Source: Multifurca ochricompacta
Taxonomy: Eukaryota; Basidiomycota; Agaricomycetes; Russulales; Russulaceae
Direction of reading: 5' to 3'
Length of the DNA: 64,000 bases
NCBI GenBank assembly: GCA_022496185.1
Contig: WTXG01000004.1
Coordinates: 310,001 to 374,000 of the forward strand
This document shows, piece after piece, positions 48,367-60,331 of the stretch. The position numbers and the translations under genes were made by a program. How positions within the stretch are numbered: position 1 is the stretch's first letter; each line of letters starts with the position of its first letter. Under the pieces are notes generated by a model. The model ran no database searches and was not told where the DNA came from. It worked only from the letters and a program-made list of their open reading frames with translations.

Positions 48367-49175
48367 ATGGTTCGTCATTACCTCATTTATTTTAGAATTT
48401 AATACTAGGACAACACTAACTCTTTTTTTTTTTCTGATGGGTAGCCTCCTCCGAAGTCCAAAGGTGGGAAAATGCTCAGCCTCATTAATTGGAGGCTGAA
48501 GGTTACGATCAACGATGGACGCGCCTTCATCGGTCAAATGCTTGCATTTGACAGGCATATGAACCTTGTTCTTGCCGATTGTGAAGAGTTCCGTCGCGTT
48601 AGGCCAAAGAAAAAGCAGGGAGAGACAGAGGCTGGCCCCGAGCAGGAGATAAAGCGATCGCTAGGGCTTGTAATCCTTCGTGGAGAAACTGTCGTCTCCC
48701 TATCGGTGGAAGGTCCTCCGCCAGTCCAGGATGATGAAAAGAAAAACGCGGTGCGTGCGATCCCGATTCTAGCCATCCAGAAATAAATCCATCTCATTTT
48801 TTTTTTCATGCACTATAGCTTCCTGCTGGCCCAGGTCGTGGCATGCCCGCTGGGCGCGGGATGGGGATGGTGCCTCCTGGTACGTATTATCTTCCTTTTG
48901 ACCCACGAATTTTGATCGGGAGTGATCGTCACTCACTGTATTGACGGTAGGACCTCCTGCATTTGCGAGACCCCCAATGCCATTCGCGCCGCCAGGGATG
49001 CCAGGCGCACCTCCTGGCTTCCGTCCCCCTGGCTTCCCACCTGGGGTGCCCTTTCCCCCTCCTCCAGGGTTCGGCGGTCCTCCTCCTGGGTAAGACTGTG
49101 TCCAAGCACGCAGATAATGGGGCTGACAGGTTGGATTGATTGACCCGGCACAGGTTTCAACCACCCCCCCAGTAG
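48367..49175 (+). CDS. SMB1: Spliceosomal Sm protein B
   Basis: SmB is part of the heptameric Sm ring on U1, U2, U4 and U5 snRNAs. The first coding exon is just the ATG (48367-48369); after an intron ending GGGTAG the protein continues PPPKSKGGKMLSLINWRLKV, then TINDGRAFIGQMLAFDRHMN and LVLADCEEFRRVRPKKK (Sm1), and LGLVILRGETVVSLSVEGPP (Sm2). The C-terminal part is Gly/Pro/Met-rich (LPAGPGRGMPAGRGMGMVPP and PPGMPGAPPGFRPPGFPPG), as in B/B' proteins. The last exon, after GTAAGA..CACAG, reads GFQPPPQ and stops at 49175. The frame is intact. The initiator-only exon is inferred from splice signals. Confidence 0.94.
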
Positions 49176-52100
49176 GGATCAGAGAGACTTCTTTGTCCCT
49201 ATCGATGCGTGTCGACTACAAGGTACAAAAATGTCTGCTTTGTGTGTCCACTTCAAATACAACGCAAGAATAAATTGGTTGCGCGTGTTTAAAGTATGTA
49301 GACTATCGTTTATGTTGTCAAATATACAAATGCACCCTGTTTCACTTTCACTTCTCTTTCTTTCGGATTTTCGAATGGCCGGATGAGCCTTCTGGCGGTG
49401 GGTGCTTGATAGTGTGTGACAGTTTAGTTAATGGCCCTGACCGAAGGGTAAGTCTCATGTACCTGACCTTGACCTGACCTGACCTGACCACCAACCGTTA
49501 TACACCTCTTTGCTTCAACGATGTCTAGTACCCCTATCAGCTGGACTTCGACTCGTGCGAGTTGCTTTTAAGGTCGACATAGCTAATCAGCGGGCACCAA
49601 CCATGCGAGCCCGTAAAGGCAATACCGTAATCCCGTTGTTGGTCAGGTGAACGGTCCCCCAAGAAGTCGAAATAAACGCAACTCGGCAGTCCCAGCGCTG
49701 ACACTTAGACACTGACAAGCGGATACTAACCTAATTTCCACTTGCGCAGTTTGTCTAACATGACATCTCTCAAGAGATCCCAACCAACCAGTAGTCAGTC
49801 AGTAGTTTGACCAGCTTCTCATGGGAGTCAGCGCAAAAAAAATTTACTCTGCCGATCTCATTTCCTTCCCTTTGAATCATAAATCACACAGAGTAAACGG
49901 CTGAGAACACGTAGCTCGCCTCTGTTCATTCGAGGGACCCAACGTGTATGCCGTATGTTTGAGGTTCTTCTATCCTATCTATCGTACAACTGTGGCGCTC
50001 GACTTGTGCACTGCTCAATGCTAACGGGACCGTTATGCGAAATGGTTTCATATAATATTATAAAGTGTTTACGAAAGGGCGCTGCCGAAGGAAAGAAGGC
50101 GTGGAGAGAGGTAGTGATAGTGCCATCGTACCATCACACATCTAAGACTGCCTCGAGGAGTTAGTTTTTTTGTGACAATCAACAAGTCGGCTCTGTTAAT
50201 GGTTAGTCATTTGATATGATATGGCATAACGACAACGACTGATCATCATGAACATGCATGAGGACATGAATGAATGAATGGTACGAGTCACTTTTTCTTG
50301 CCCCTTGCCTCCAGAGCGAAAAAGCGAACACGAACATCAACAAATAAGTTGGTCCGCCCCCCCCCCTTCTCCTCCTCCAGGGGATTCGTTCGGTTCGTGA
50401 GAATACTTCGTGCAAGTTGAGTACCCTCACAGTGCGCACCCTTTTTCTGTCAATGAACATGGACACGGCATGACATATCATATCCTATCAAACCTTACTG
50501 CTTGCCTGAGAAACTGGCCCCCGGTGCCATTCCCGACACCTTTTTCAATGAATGGGTATACTCCTAAATCGACCTATAAAAATAAAATAAAAAAATAAAT
50601 CAATGTTCGATGGACACATGGAAGCTTTTACAAGCGTGCCTAATCCTATGAAAGTACGCCCTCCAGCCCTATCTATCTAACTTCTTCTTCGTTCGAGCGC
50701 GCTACGACAAGGGTTGCGTTGTTGCATGATTGATAATTGTTCTCATCTGGTTTGGTTAGAAGAGTTTTGACGTCGACTGGGGCAATCGGGAAACGTGTGT
50801 GTGTGGTGTGTGTGTGCTGACAAGTCCGATGTAACCCGTTGTGTGTATAAAGTGGGCAGGGGGAGACAGCAGGCAGCTGAAACCCAAACACCAACTCGGC
50901 CCCGGCCATGAGTGCACAACCCTCACACCTTGCTCCTCGCTCCCTCACTCTCACGGAAAATTGAATATGAAAATTTGTGTCTATTGACGTCGGCGTCAGA
51001 TTACGATCGGTGGCTCCCGGAAGCTGTGTGTGTGACTCCCGTCGCCTCGCCTCAACTTAAAAAACCACGGTGGACCTCAAGTGACGTCGAATTAAAAAAA
51101 AATCCATCATACCTCCATTAAAACATCCTTTTTGAAAATGATATGCAATTTTAATGTGTTGGGTTCAAGTGGTCAAATAGTTGAAGACCCCCCTCCCCGC
51201 CCGATGAGCTTGCTTTTGCGTTTTGGAAAATTGTCCTCCATCGGGAAAGGGGGGGGGGGAAAAATCATTTCCGAGTTGGCGATTGGCACGCACCCTGTCA
51301 AGAAGTTGCGAATGCGAAATTCCTAAAAATTTCCAAAGCGCCAGTTGAAATTGATATACTTCAGACTTCAGATCCACAGTAAACATCGCGTAGTCTCACA
51401 TGAGTCATACAGGATTTGAGGGAGGGGGTGGGTGGGGGTGGAAGGAAGGGAAGTACCTCCCCGCGCCGCGGCCGTGCAACGGGTGGCTTATTCGATGAAT
51501 CCGAGGGGGCCAAGCAAGTCTCATCTTTGTATATTATATGCACTTTCCTAAGCTTTAGGAAAACTTGGGTTGTGCCCGCGTAGTGATATAACACACCCTC
51601 CCTCGGTCCCCTGGTCCGTCGTGTTGTACCTGAGCCTGAGCTAGCCGAGCTACGATACAGTGATGGTCAACTGCGGCGAGATAATCAAATGGTCCTGGCA
51701 TGGAACAAAGACCCTAGAGATACTGGTGTGACACGCCTAATCACAGTTTGGTTTCAGTGATTAGCTTGGTTTCATTCAACCTAGCGAGGAGGCACACGCA
51801 ATTTAAAAAGTCAAATGCGGTTGGTATTCTCTTTTTTTCTTTTTTATTCTTGGCTCCACCATCGCCTCGGTATATGTATATATGTGGGTTTTCAGGAATT
51901 GGGAGGAACTGGATAACGGATAACAGGTCCCAAATAATGAACACCCGTGGGAACGATAGTACACGTGTGTACTCACCCCCCGCCCCCGCCCCTCCCCTTC
52001 CCACTTCTCCCTTTCTCCTTCTCCTTCCCCCTCCTCTCAACTTAACTTTTACTTATTTATTCAGTTCAGGGGAGGGAGGGGATAATCTTAGCAGCAGCAG

Positions 52101-52571
52101 GGCAGGGAAGGGGAAGTTTCTGTAGTCTCAATCAATCAATCCAATCTAGTCTAGTGGACAAGGACAAGGACAGCTGAGGTGGTCACTTGATCGAAAAAGG
52201 TGAGAGCGCATGCCAAGTTGGGACATTTTCTTATCGCGAAGAACGTGGAACGTGTTGTGACAACGGACAACGCCCCCTAAAAATTGAGCTCCCAACTCAG
52301 CTGGGCGTCCTCTTGTGGCCCCTCCCCCCTCCTCCCCTCTCGTCCTCATCCTAAGCGAGCGGTCACATTGGGGTCTCTCTTCTTATCCTTCTTATTATTC
52401 TTTTTATTCTCACCTTCCCTTCAAAGGTAAAGCGCCTTTTCCTCGGATCTTGCGGGATTGCGGCCCAACAATTTAGTGAGCGCGCGATATGGTGGTTCAC
52501 GGTTCACAATCAGCCATTAAGCATTTTTTCTTTCTTTCTAGACGCACAAGTGCCATACTCGGTTGCAGTCG

Positions 52572-52600
52572 ATTATTATTATTATTATTATTATTATTTT
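52572..52600. repeat. ATT microsatellite
   Basis: About nine ATT units in a row. Confidence 0.9.
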
Positions 52601-52808
52601 TTGCATGGTCGAGCATCCGGCGTGCTGGCGACACAACACACGTCCATACCAACTGCCAAGTTATTCTCTCCCTGAGCGCCCTGAGCGAGGTAGACGAACG
52701 TCTGTAAAAGGGTTAGCGGCGAGCTTATAAAATTCGGAGTTTCGAATGGGCTCATTCTGTCTCTCTCTGGACTCAGCCTCTGTTTTTCCTGTCCTGTGTC
52801 TTGCTCTG

Positions 52809-52845
52809 TTTATTTATTTTATTTTATTTTATTTTATTATTTATT
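52809..52845. repeat. TTTTA/TTTA microsatellite
   Basis: Run of TTTA and TTTTA units. Confidence 0.85.
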
Positions 52846-52982
52846 GGGACCGTCGCCCATTCAATTGACCCGCATGCAACGTGCTGGCTTCCACATCTTC
52901 CAGATAGAAGGGTGTGTATAGCTTGACGCCACCCGTTGTTGAGGGCATATATCGGTTGCTACCCACGACTTATAATTATTTT

Positions 52983-53018
52983 AAATATAATAGAATATAA
53001 TATAATATAATATAATAT
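52983..53018. repeat. TATAA microsatellite
   Basis: Run of AATAT/TATAA pentamers, slightly imperfect at the left end. Confidence 0.85.
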
Positions 53019-53654
53019 GGCCATAGCCAAGTTCAAATCGCATCTCACAAGCCAGAGATGACCAAAAAAAATAAAAAAAAAAAAAAATCTGGATTTCGAG
53101 TCGCTGGTTCTTCCTAACGAAATCTGCTCGGGAACGTAACAATTATATGCGAAAGGGAGATAACGCGCATTTGGAGGTTTCATATAGAAAACTTCTATTC
53201 CAAGCAGCAAGAGGGAAACTCAGTTGTAAATTCACAGGCGGGTGGTGACATACTATGTTGTTGCCACCCATCCAAGGTGACAAGACAATGACAACAGTTG
53301 GACGGTTTCGCAAATAGGCTATGCAGGGGAGTGACATGTATTATCTATTTATTTTCAAGCTAAGGTATGATTGATGGTGGACCCAGTGCCAATCGTTGAG
53401 AAAAAAAGATTTACAATTGATTTTCGACAAATTCAATCAATTAGATAGACGAAGCTTTTGGATAAGCGCACCACGCCTCTCTCTCTCTCTCTCTCAGAGC
53501 TCTCAGGATGGCAACGGGGGGTGGGTTGGGGGGTGGGTGTTGGGGGTGTTGGAAGAGGCAGGAGCCACTTCATAAATCCAAGTTTGCGCAAACGATAGGC
53601 GTATATGTATTATCAGGTTAGGGAAACAGGGCTAAAAATAGGGTTCGATAAGGC

Positions 53655-53860
53655 AAAAAAAAAAAAGGGGGGGGAAGGGGGGAAGGACGGGGATGAGGGT
53701 CATCATCGACATGAGGGAGAGACTAGAATCTTCAAACTTCCTAATGAACAAGAGGCGCAAGGGCGATCAGGCGCCACAGAAGGAAAGGTAAAGGGGAGGG
53801 AGAGGAGGGAAGAAAAGGGAAGGGAAGTGGATGGGAGGGGAGGGGAGGGGGAGGAGCCGT
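53655..53860. repeat. Homopurine tracts
   Basis: An A-run then G-run opens at 53655, followed by long AGG-type purine stretches, densest at 53786-53860 with GGGGA units. Such tracts can form triplex or G-rich structures and are hard to assemble. Confidence 0.7.
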
Positions 53861-53981
53861 AGCCGTAGCTATAGCCATAGACAGTATAATCATCACTTGT
53901 GTAACAAGTCACATTACTGTCACAGTACTAGTTGAAGTGACAATAACCTAATTTAGTATGTACCGCGCGCCAGGTCGTCGG

Positions 53982-54040
53982 ATAGGGTAAGTAAGGGTAG
54001 GGTAAGGGGTAGGGGTAAGTGGTGGTGGTGGTGGTGGTGG
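53982..54040. repeat. GGGTAA-like units followed by GGT repeat
   Basis: Irregular AGGGTAA, AGGGTAG and GGGGTAA units run into a GGT microsatellite of about seven units. Confidence 0.6.
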
Positions 54041-54905
54041 AGTGGGTGGTAAGAGGGTATACTAGCTGGCCTGGCCTAAAGGCTTATCATACCACCTGTC
54101 TACACGCCTGTTCCTTGAGCGTTCAGAGTGCAACTGTTACCCACCGTTCCTCCCCCTTCGGAAGGGAAGGAACCCTTGCCCCTTGTATCGTCGGCTAACT
54201 GGGTGGGGTTCTTTTCCGCGGATTGCAAATGTTCCGGGGGTTGCTCTACTCCACTCCACACTATGGCACTTCTCACTCAGTCACACATGCATGAGATCCC
54301 CCAAGATGGATCACGGAAAAAAAATCAGAAAAAAACTCTATAACGGGGCTCACTGGCGTGCGTGATAGGTTAGTACAAATAACGTAATCGTACACACATA
54401 CGTGGGAGATGGGGAGGGGAGAACAAAGTAGACTAGAGAGACGTTGATGTTAGGAGAGCTATGATGAGTAGATCAAGAAAAAAGAGGGGCGAGAGATGCT
54501 ATGTATATACGCTGATATGAATTGTGTTGTTGGAAACATGCAAAGAAAAAAAGATCATAGTGATTATGCAAAGTGAATGGGGGAAACGCCGAACAAGACG
54601 GGTCAGCACAAGGTGCACGCTTTTGGGATGAGATTAGAAAAGGGGTGGAGGAGGAGGGTGACGAGGGAGGTTTAATTCGTCACTCAAAAGTGGGGGGAGG
54701 GGAGCCGGCGGGGGGGGGGGGGGTTGATCCTTTTTCTTGTCCTTCCGCAAAGGGATGTTATCCGTGATGTTGCGAGAAGATGGTGGCGACGAACGGAATT
54801 TGAGAATGAGGGGAGGGGGGTTTTCATGACGATTGCAAAGAACACGGTGCACAGGGGAGGGGAAAAGCAGACGTCTATAACGAGAAAAGAGATGAAGCGG
54901 AGCGC

Positions 54906-55847
54906 TCAGCAGTAAACCAAAGATCGTGCAACCTTGCGCCCCCTTGCAGGGAAGGCAGGATGGTCGCGAGGCGCAAGTACGTGTGGTGGTTTGGTCGGTT
55001 GCTTGGGACGTCCTAACCAGCCAGCTAAAAAGTCATCACCCTGTATCGCGACCTCCTTCGCAGGCAGAACGTCTTCATCTGCCACATTGAAGGACGGCGT
55101 TCCACGTGAACGAGTGAGAGCAAACGGAGTAGGGTCCACACCAGCAACGGCAGGGTCTTGTGTTGACCGTTTCCGTGGTGGTACTTGGCGCGAGGTAGAG
55201 TTTCCAACCCATGTGCGGACGTGTTTTGCAAGCGCGCCAATCATTGAAGACTGTGGCGGGCGTGCGCCCTCCAGGCTTGGAGAAGCAACACGCTCATCCT
55301 CGCCGGAAATGGGAGTCGCGACGGATTCGGTCGCGAGCGATGTAGTAGTTGTGCTGAAATCGCCAGCTGATTGATGGTAAAGAGACGGGTGAGGACGCTC
55401 GGACAAGCGCGGGGTCTGAATGGGATGAGAAGGTTGGGCAAGGACAGGTGACGATGCGACGGAGAGTGCGGGAGCTAGTGGTCGGGAAGACATGCCGGTA
55501 CTAAGAAGGATAGGTTTAGATGCTGGCCGTCGCGGGGACGGTGTGCGTTCATTTCGGGGTAAACCTGGCGAGACATTTCTCGCCCAGGCTAAAATGCCCT
55601 CATGGTTGCTGGCGGGCCAGAGGTTTAATAAGGGGGCCGGGTGTGAAACGGCAGACGAATCATGACAGTCCAAGATGGAGGAATGCGCCGTAGACGGGTT
55701 GTCCCCATTGTAGCACTCAGAGGAGCAATAAACTTCGTCTGAGCTCTCCTGGAAGACGAACGTGTCAACGAGATTGGATTAGGAGACAAATTGAAAGAGA
55801 ATGCCTACCAAGTGACGGTTACAAGTCAAACACCACTGGGTATCCAT
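54906..55847 (-). CDS. ECL1: ECL1-like zinc-binding life-span regulatory factor
   Basis: Members of the ECL1/2/3 family extend chronological life span in fission yeast and bind zinc. Exon 1 (55809-55847) gives MDTQWCLTCNRHL; after a 60-base intron, exon 2 (54906-55748) starts ESSDEVYCSSECYNGD. Together they form the family's CxxC..CSxxC motif. The remaining 250 residues are Ser/Pro-rich and low complexity (SPRRPASKPILLSTGMSSRP) with a lysine/arginine tail (FPARGRKVARSLVYC). At 293 aa it is much longer than the about 80-aa yeast Ecl1, as larger basidiomycete forms are. The frame is intact. Nuclear action is expected from the family. Confidence 0.78.
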
Positions 55848-57205
55848 TCGTAGGGGATTTGAGAGCGAGAAGGGAAATATAGTAATAGAGAGAAGAGGGG
55901 AGAAAGCGAGTTAAGAGAGGCAGAGGGACGAGAGGAGGAGACACATGCCGGGTGCGAGGTTGACCTTATATTATATTATAATAGATATGAAAGAAGGAGA
56001 AGGTGATAACTTTTGAACTTTTGAAAAACCGAGGTCGACTTGTATCAGGGGTCCCAGTCCCCCAAATAATGAATCTTAGATCCGGGCTCGAGCATCGAGA
56101 TCGGCCTCGTCCCTCTAACCTCATTTGGTTTCAAGACCCCCCCCATCCATCGAGATCTTATACCAATTCAATTCAAATTATTTTTAATACTCTCACGCTC
56201 ACGCTCCAATGCTCCCAATGCTCCCTCTCACCCTCACACTCACTCACGAGTGTCTTCTTCTTCTTACTTACTACTCGCTCCGAGGGTTCCCATCTGCTCC
56301 TGCGCTCCTACCTCAAGCTCACGAATATAAAAAAAAATAAAACCAAAATCTCCTCATTTTTTGTATTGTAGCAAGGTCCGCTCACGCCTGTCCTTCTTCA
56401 AGGGCTCACTCGCTCGATAACCCAGCCCGATCCTTGGTCTCGGCGGCGGAAGTTTATCCTTTTCCCGCCGCCTCATCACCACACTGCTTCTTCTTTATAC
56501 CTCAAGTGAGATAGTGCGAAAGGTCCATGGGTCCGTGGACTATCATCCAAATACCTGGGACCTTCCTTTATTTGGTCATTGGTACCATTGCAACGAACGC
56601 TCCCCCCTGGTTTAATAATTGTGCTAGTCTTAGGATATTGCCATCAGTTCATCCCATCCCGCGACACAGCTTTCAACTATTGATATCTCTCCCAATGCTA
56701 ACGTAACCGCCAGTTGCGTCCTTCGCTGCGCCGTTCCCAAGTTCTACCAAATATGGATGAGAACAATGAGGAAATGAGGAAACAATGCAACCCCTCCCCT
56801 CCTGCTAAACGAGCTCCATGCGTGTCATATCATAGCCGTAGCCGTTAGAGCCGAGTGACTCTCCCTTCTGGTAGCACACCAGGCTGCTCCGTGCACCGAC
56901 ACCGAGCTCTCGTCGCTACGACCACTTCAGGCAAACAAAAGGGAAACTCACATCAATGTACTTTCCCACCATAGCACTATGGACGCCAGGGCTGTGATCG
57001 CCTTGCTGTCGTACGTCTATACGGGAAATCCGATCCAACCTTCGTGTACACAATTCCCCGATCGTGCGAATCAGCCTGTCCAACGCCTGTATATGTCCGC
57101 GTCACCGGAGGCAGGCGCACACACGTTCCCGGAACGAACAGTTCAGGCGGCCAACCACCATCATGGAAGGCGTTGTGACAAGTTGCATAATTTGATTTCC
57201 CCATT
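55848..57205. other. 1.36 kb upstream of ECL1-like gene
   Basis: Probable promoter and leader of the ECL1-like gene plus the 3' flank of the SET gene. Pyrimidine-rich runs (56200-56300) and a short TTATA repeat (55966-55982) are seen; no gene. Confidence 0.45.
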
Positions 57206-59084
57206 TTATGTCAGCCAGTCTAAAGAAAGAGGTGCCCCATCAACTGTGTGCACACGCACCTCATATGCATCATTGTCAACACCATCACCTTCACTTCGCC
57301 CAACCGCCTGCCTTCGTTCCAGCTGGATTTGGGCCCGTGTCATGCTTGTCAAGAGCTGGCGCGTGTGCGCGACCTCTATAGTCGTGCCCTGCCGCTTGAG
57401 TGTGGCGAGCGCGATCGCAAGCCATAGTTTGCACGAAAGGGCCCCATCAGCGGTCATGTATAACGGGTTTCTGTTCTCATCTGTCTCGGTGACAATTACC
57501 AGGTCGGAGTCTGCCCATTCTGCGTCATACTGCCAACTGCGCATGATCTCTAAATAGGCACCATAATCGGCCTCTTTATCCCAGCAATACTCTCGGGGAT
57601 CGGCCAACACGGCACCTGCGGCGTCCCATATTTCTTCAATTGTCCATGTGAGTATATCATTGTCATTGGCCTCGAGCATGAATCCGTAGCGCACAAGTAG
57701 CTCGGCATTTTTGAGCGTTGCACCATACGTATTGAATACCTCTTCACCTGGTGCAACAACGGCATTTACCACCATCTCGCAGGTGTTCTCGGGATCTTCC
57801 ATGCCGGCAGGGGTTGCTAGCACGTCCATGTCCTCAAGGGTCTCCGCGTCGTGAGGGCATTCCCCGAGAGAGCCGCAGGACGTACACACGTCGTAATCAC
57901 ACTGTATTTTACGAAAGTAAGCGATGGATGCCCCTGAAGCATGCCCTGAGACCGCTGAGTGCCGATGGCCCCGCAGATACAAACCTGTAGGTGAACGCTG
58001 TTGTCTTGTGCGTGATTGAAGCTGTCAAAAAAAAAAGAAAATATTGCGGGGACATGCATGAATTCGGGTAAGCGCGTCACTCACGCGTCCGCGATGGGCA
58101 CCATAGCGAGGCCGTGATATGCGTCGACCATGAATGCACGAGAACTGACTAGCGCATATGCGTTCCGAAATCTCTCTCGGATGGTAATAGCCCTGCACGC
58201 TCGAGGAGGGGCACTGCAACGGAGGAGTAGAAGCGCGAAATTTCATTCTACGTGACGCGGAGGAAGATAGTAAGGAGTGATAGAGTGAGTCATCATTGAC
58301 TGGGAGTTTGTACACAAACGTACGAGAAGCGGCGTCCAGGGCGAGCCTGGAAGGAGTAAGTGCACATGGGCTTCCGTACCATGCAGCCACTGTTTTGCCT
58401 CGACAGCATCGCCATCAAGGTCTAGATCACTTGAGTCGGTTCGGCGCCCGTCGCTTGGGTCGTGAGACGACAAAGGATCACGCGAAGTGGCACCCCAGAA
58501 AAGCGCGATTCCATCCCAATTTTGTTCGCTCGGAAGGGATTGCAAGTATGCGGCCCATCGAGAATGTGAGGAGAGTAGCCTGTAAAGGCCATAAAATAGG
58601 ACACGTGGAGCGCAATATAGAAACAATGATTGGGCGCACTGCTCAGAATACAACGCTAGAGCAAGCGAAAGGGTGGCATCGTGGCCACATGGTGCGTGGG
58701 GAATATGGTCGGCCAACGCACATGAACGGGTAGAAAGCACGGCGGATTTCGGTATTACGACAACTGATATCCACGGAGGAAGACAGATGTATGATGGGTC
58801 GTTGTTAAAGAACGGAGAAAACAAAAAAAAAAAATATCGCGCTCGGATGTAATGTGAGAGGGGAAGAATCACTTACGTGACTGTTCGGGAGTGATAGGAC
58901 GATTTGCAGCGCGAACGTAAATGCCGTGCTTCTGATTGTGAAGGATACAGATATTAGGATCAATGTAAATGCCGTTGTGTGAACACCAATCTAATAGTAA
59001 CTTAAGCCTGATGATCACGGTAGTGGTAGCAGTAGCAGTAGCGGTAGCATTAGTCGTCGTGGTTGTTGAAGAAGAAGGAAACAT
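57206..59084 (-). CDS. SET-domain protein lysine methyltransferase
   Basis: Non-histone type SET protein of the SETD6/RuBisCO-methyltransferase-like group; substrate unknown. The N-terminus MFPSSSTTTTTNATATATAT is a Thr/Ala run coded by a repeat. Then LLLDWCSHNGIYIDPNICIL, the early SET strand, VVVIPKSAVLSTRSC, and LALYSEQCAQSLFLYCA. The core SET motifs are AFMVDAYHGLAMVPIADAFN with H (the NH motif), split by an intron, and later GEEVFNTYGATLKNAELLVR with YGFMLEAN, the catalytic Tyr region. Between them lies a CTSCGSLGECPHD insert with three cysteines. The C-terminal substrate-binding half ends ...DGAPLSLDWLT at 57206. Frame shifts occur around introns at about 58020 and 58240. Confidence 0.85.
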
Positions 59085-59110
59085 GAGAGAGAGAAGGGAG
59101 AACGATTACG

Positions 59111-59956
59111 TTACTGAATTTTCTTTTTAGTTTCTCTTTCTTTCGCTTCCTCGGCCGCAATCTTTGCCCACTCTCTCGCTTCTAATCTCCGAGCCCATTC
59201 TTGCCCGCCCTGCACAAATAACAATGTTTAATCAATCAACCTTTGTGATCCCTTTTCTTCTCCAACACCAACACGCGATTCACGTACCTGCAACGCTAAA
59301 ATCCCACCCAGTAGTACCATGATCAACGTGTTTCCTGCGGAGAGTACACGCATTGCTTCGATCTGGTCCGCACGCGTGTCCACACCCTCCACTGGTGTGA
59401 CAACGGTACGAATAGCGGGTACTGTCACAGTGATGTACATCGCAATGGCAAAAATAAACGCCGCTGTTATCGCCCACTTTCTGTTTAGTGTAGTCCGCAT
59501 ATAATGGGGGTGCACCCTCGGATACAGAGGAGGTGCATGGAGGGCACTCACCTAGCGAGCCTCCATCAAAGAACATCGCACTCTCATCCCAACGATGTAT
59601 CTTGGCAATGATCGTAACAACTCCAATGCCAATAAGCCCATGGATCAGCGCCTTTCATGCACGCAAATGACCATTTCCAGTTCAGCGTTGTATGTGACCA
59701 TGAAAGATATTACTAGGTAGAACGTTGCATACCTTTATCCCAGGAGGGCATTGTAAAAAGTTCTATAATAATGGAATCCATCCTCCACAATCTCGTCTGT
59801 CAGTGGTTGGAAGAGCACGCGATAGTCGATGGCGAAACATGCCAACAACACGCCTGTATGTGGTGCATGATGATAAGTGCGAATCCGATCCGAGACATAC
59901 AACTCACCGAACAAAAAACAAGTTGTAGCAAGCAAGACACCCTGTCGGAAACCCAT
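59111..59956 (-). CDS. SHR3: ER packaging chaperone Shr3
   Basis: Shr3 is an ER membrane protein needed to fold and export amino-acid permeases. The start MGFRQGVLLATTCFLFGELY (59956) matches the family's first helix; the in-frame ATG at 60049 upstream is not used in homologs. Next come DYRVLFQPLTDEIVEDGFHY, YRTFYNALL, LIHGLIGIGVVTIIAKIHRW, DESAMFFDGGSLVLF, AIAMYITVTVPAIRTVVTPV, VDTRADQIEAMRVLSAGNTL and IMVLLGGILALQ: the expected four membrane segments. The tail GGQEWARRLEAREWAKIAAE then EAKERETKKKIQ is a charged cytosolic helix ending at 59111. Several small introns. Confidence 0.93.
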
Positions 59957-60331
59957 GAGCGCTTTGGAGTTGGTTTTCAAAGTGAAGCGACGTGACCGGA
60001 AACCCCCAATCCCTTTGAATATTGAATATGAACTTCTCACGCCCCCCATATTGGGTAATTCATCCTTCCACGAGCGAGCGGATATATTGACAGTGCAAAT
60101 GGTATAAAATGGCTAAAATGATAATTGATGAAACATGCAGGGGTAAATAAGCCTCCGGTGATTGCTACGCACTACCCTGAAAAAAGAAAAAGAAAAAGAA
60201 AAGAAAAGACTCCACTACATGTGCACCCAACGAGGTCTAATCGAGTCCGCACGATGAATACAGACGCGGCAGAGCCATATTTTCACCTACGCACATCATT
60301 ACAGAAGACGTAGGACGTTCATCCTGCGCTT
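59957..60331. other. SHR3 promoter region
   Basis: Lies between the BEM3-like 3' end and SHR3. Contains an AAAGAAAAAG run near 60182-60210; nothing else seen. Confidence 0.4.

Larger units (their letters stand above)
49176..54905. other. 5.7 kb gene-poor, microsatellite-rich stretch
   Basis: No recognisable gene on either strand; open frames are short and composition-driven. It is rich in simple repeats: CTGAC units near 49461-49490, GT near 50795-50815, ATT at 52572-52600, TTTTA at 52809-52845, TATAA at 52983-53018, CT at 53477-53495, purine tracts at 53655-53860, GGGTAA-like units at 53982-54018 and GGT at 54020-54040. Possibly a long regulatory region or collapsed repeat remnants. Confidence 0.6.

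Noticed and set aside
51748..52125. 125-codon plus-strand frame in the gene desert
   Set aside because: Made of pyrimidine runs and Pro/Leu/Ser low complexity; no family and no start context.
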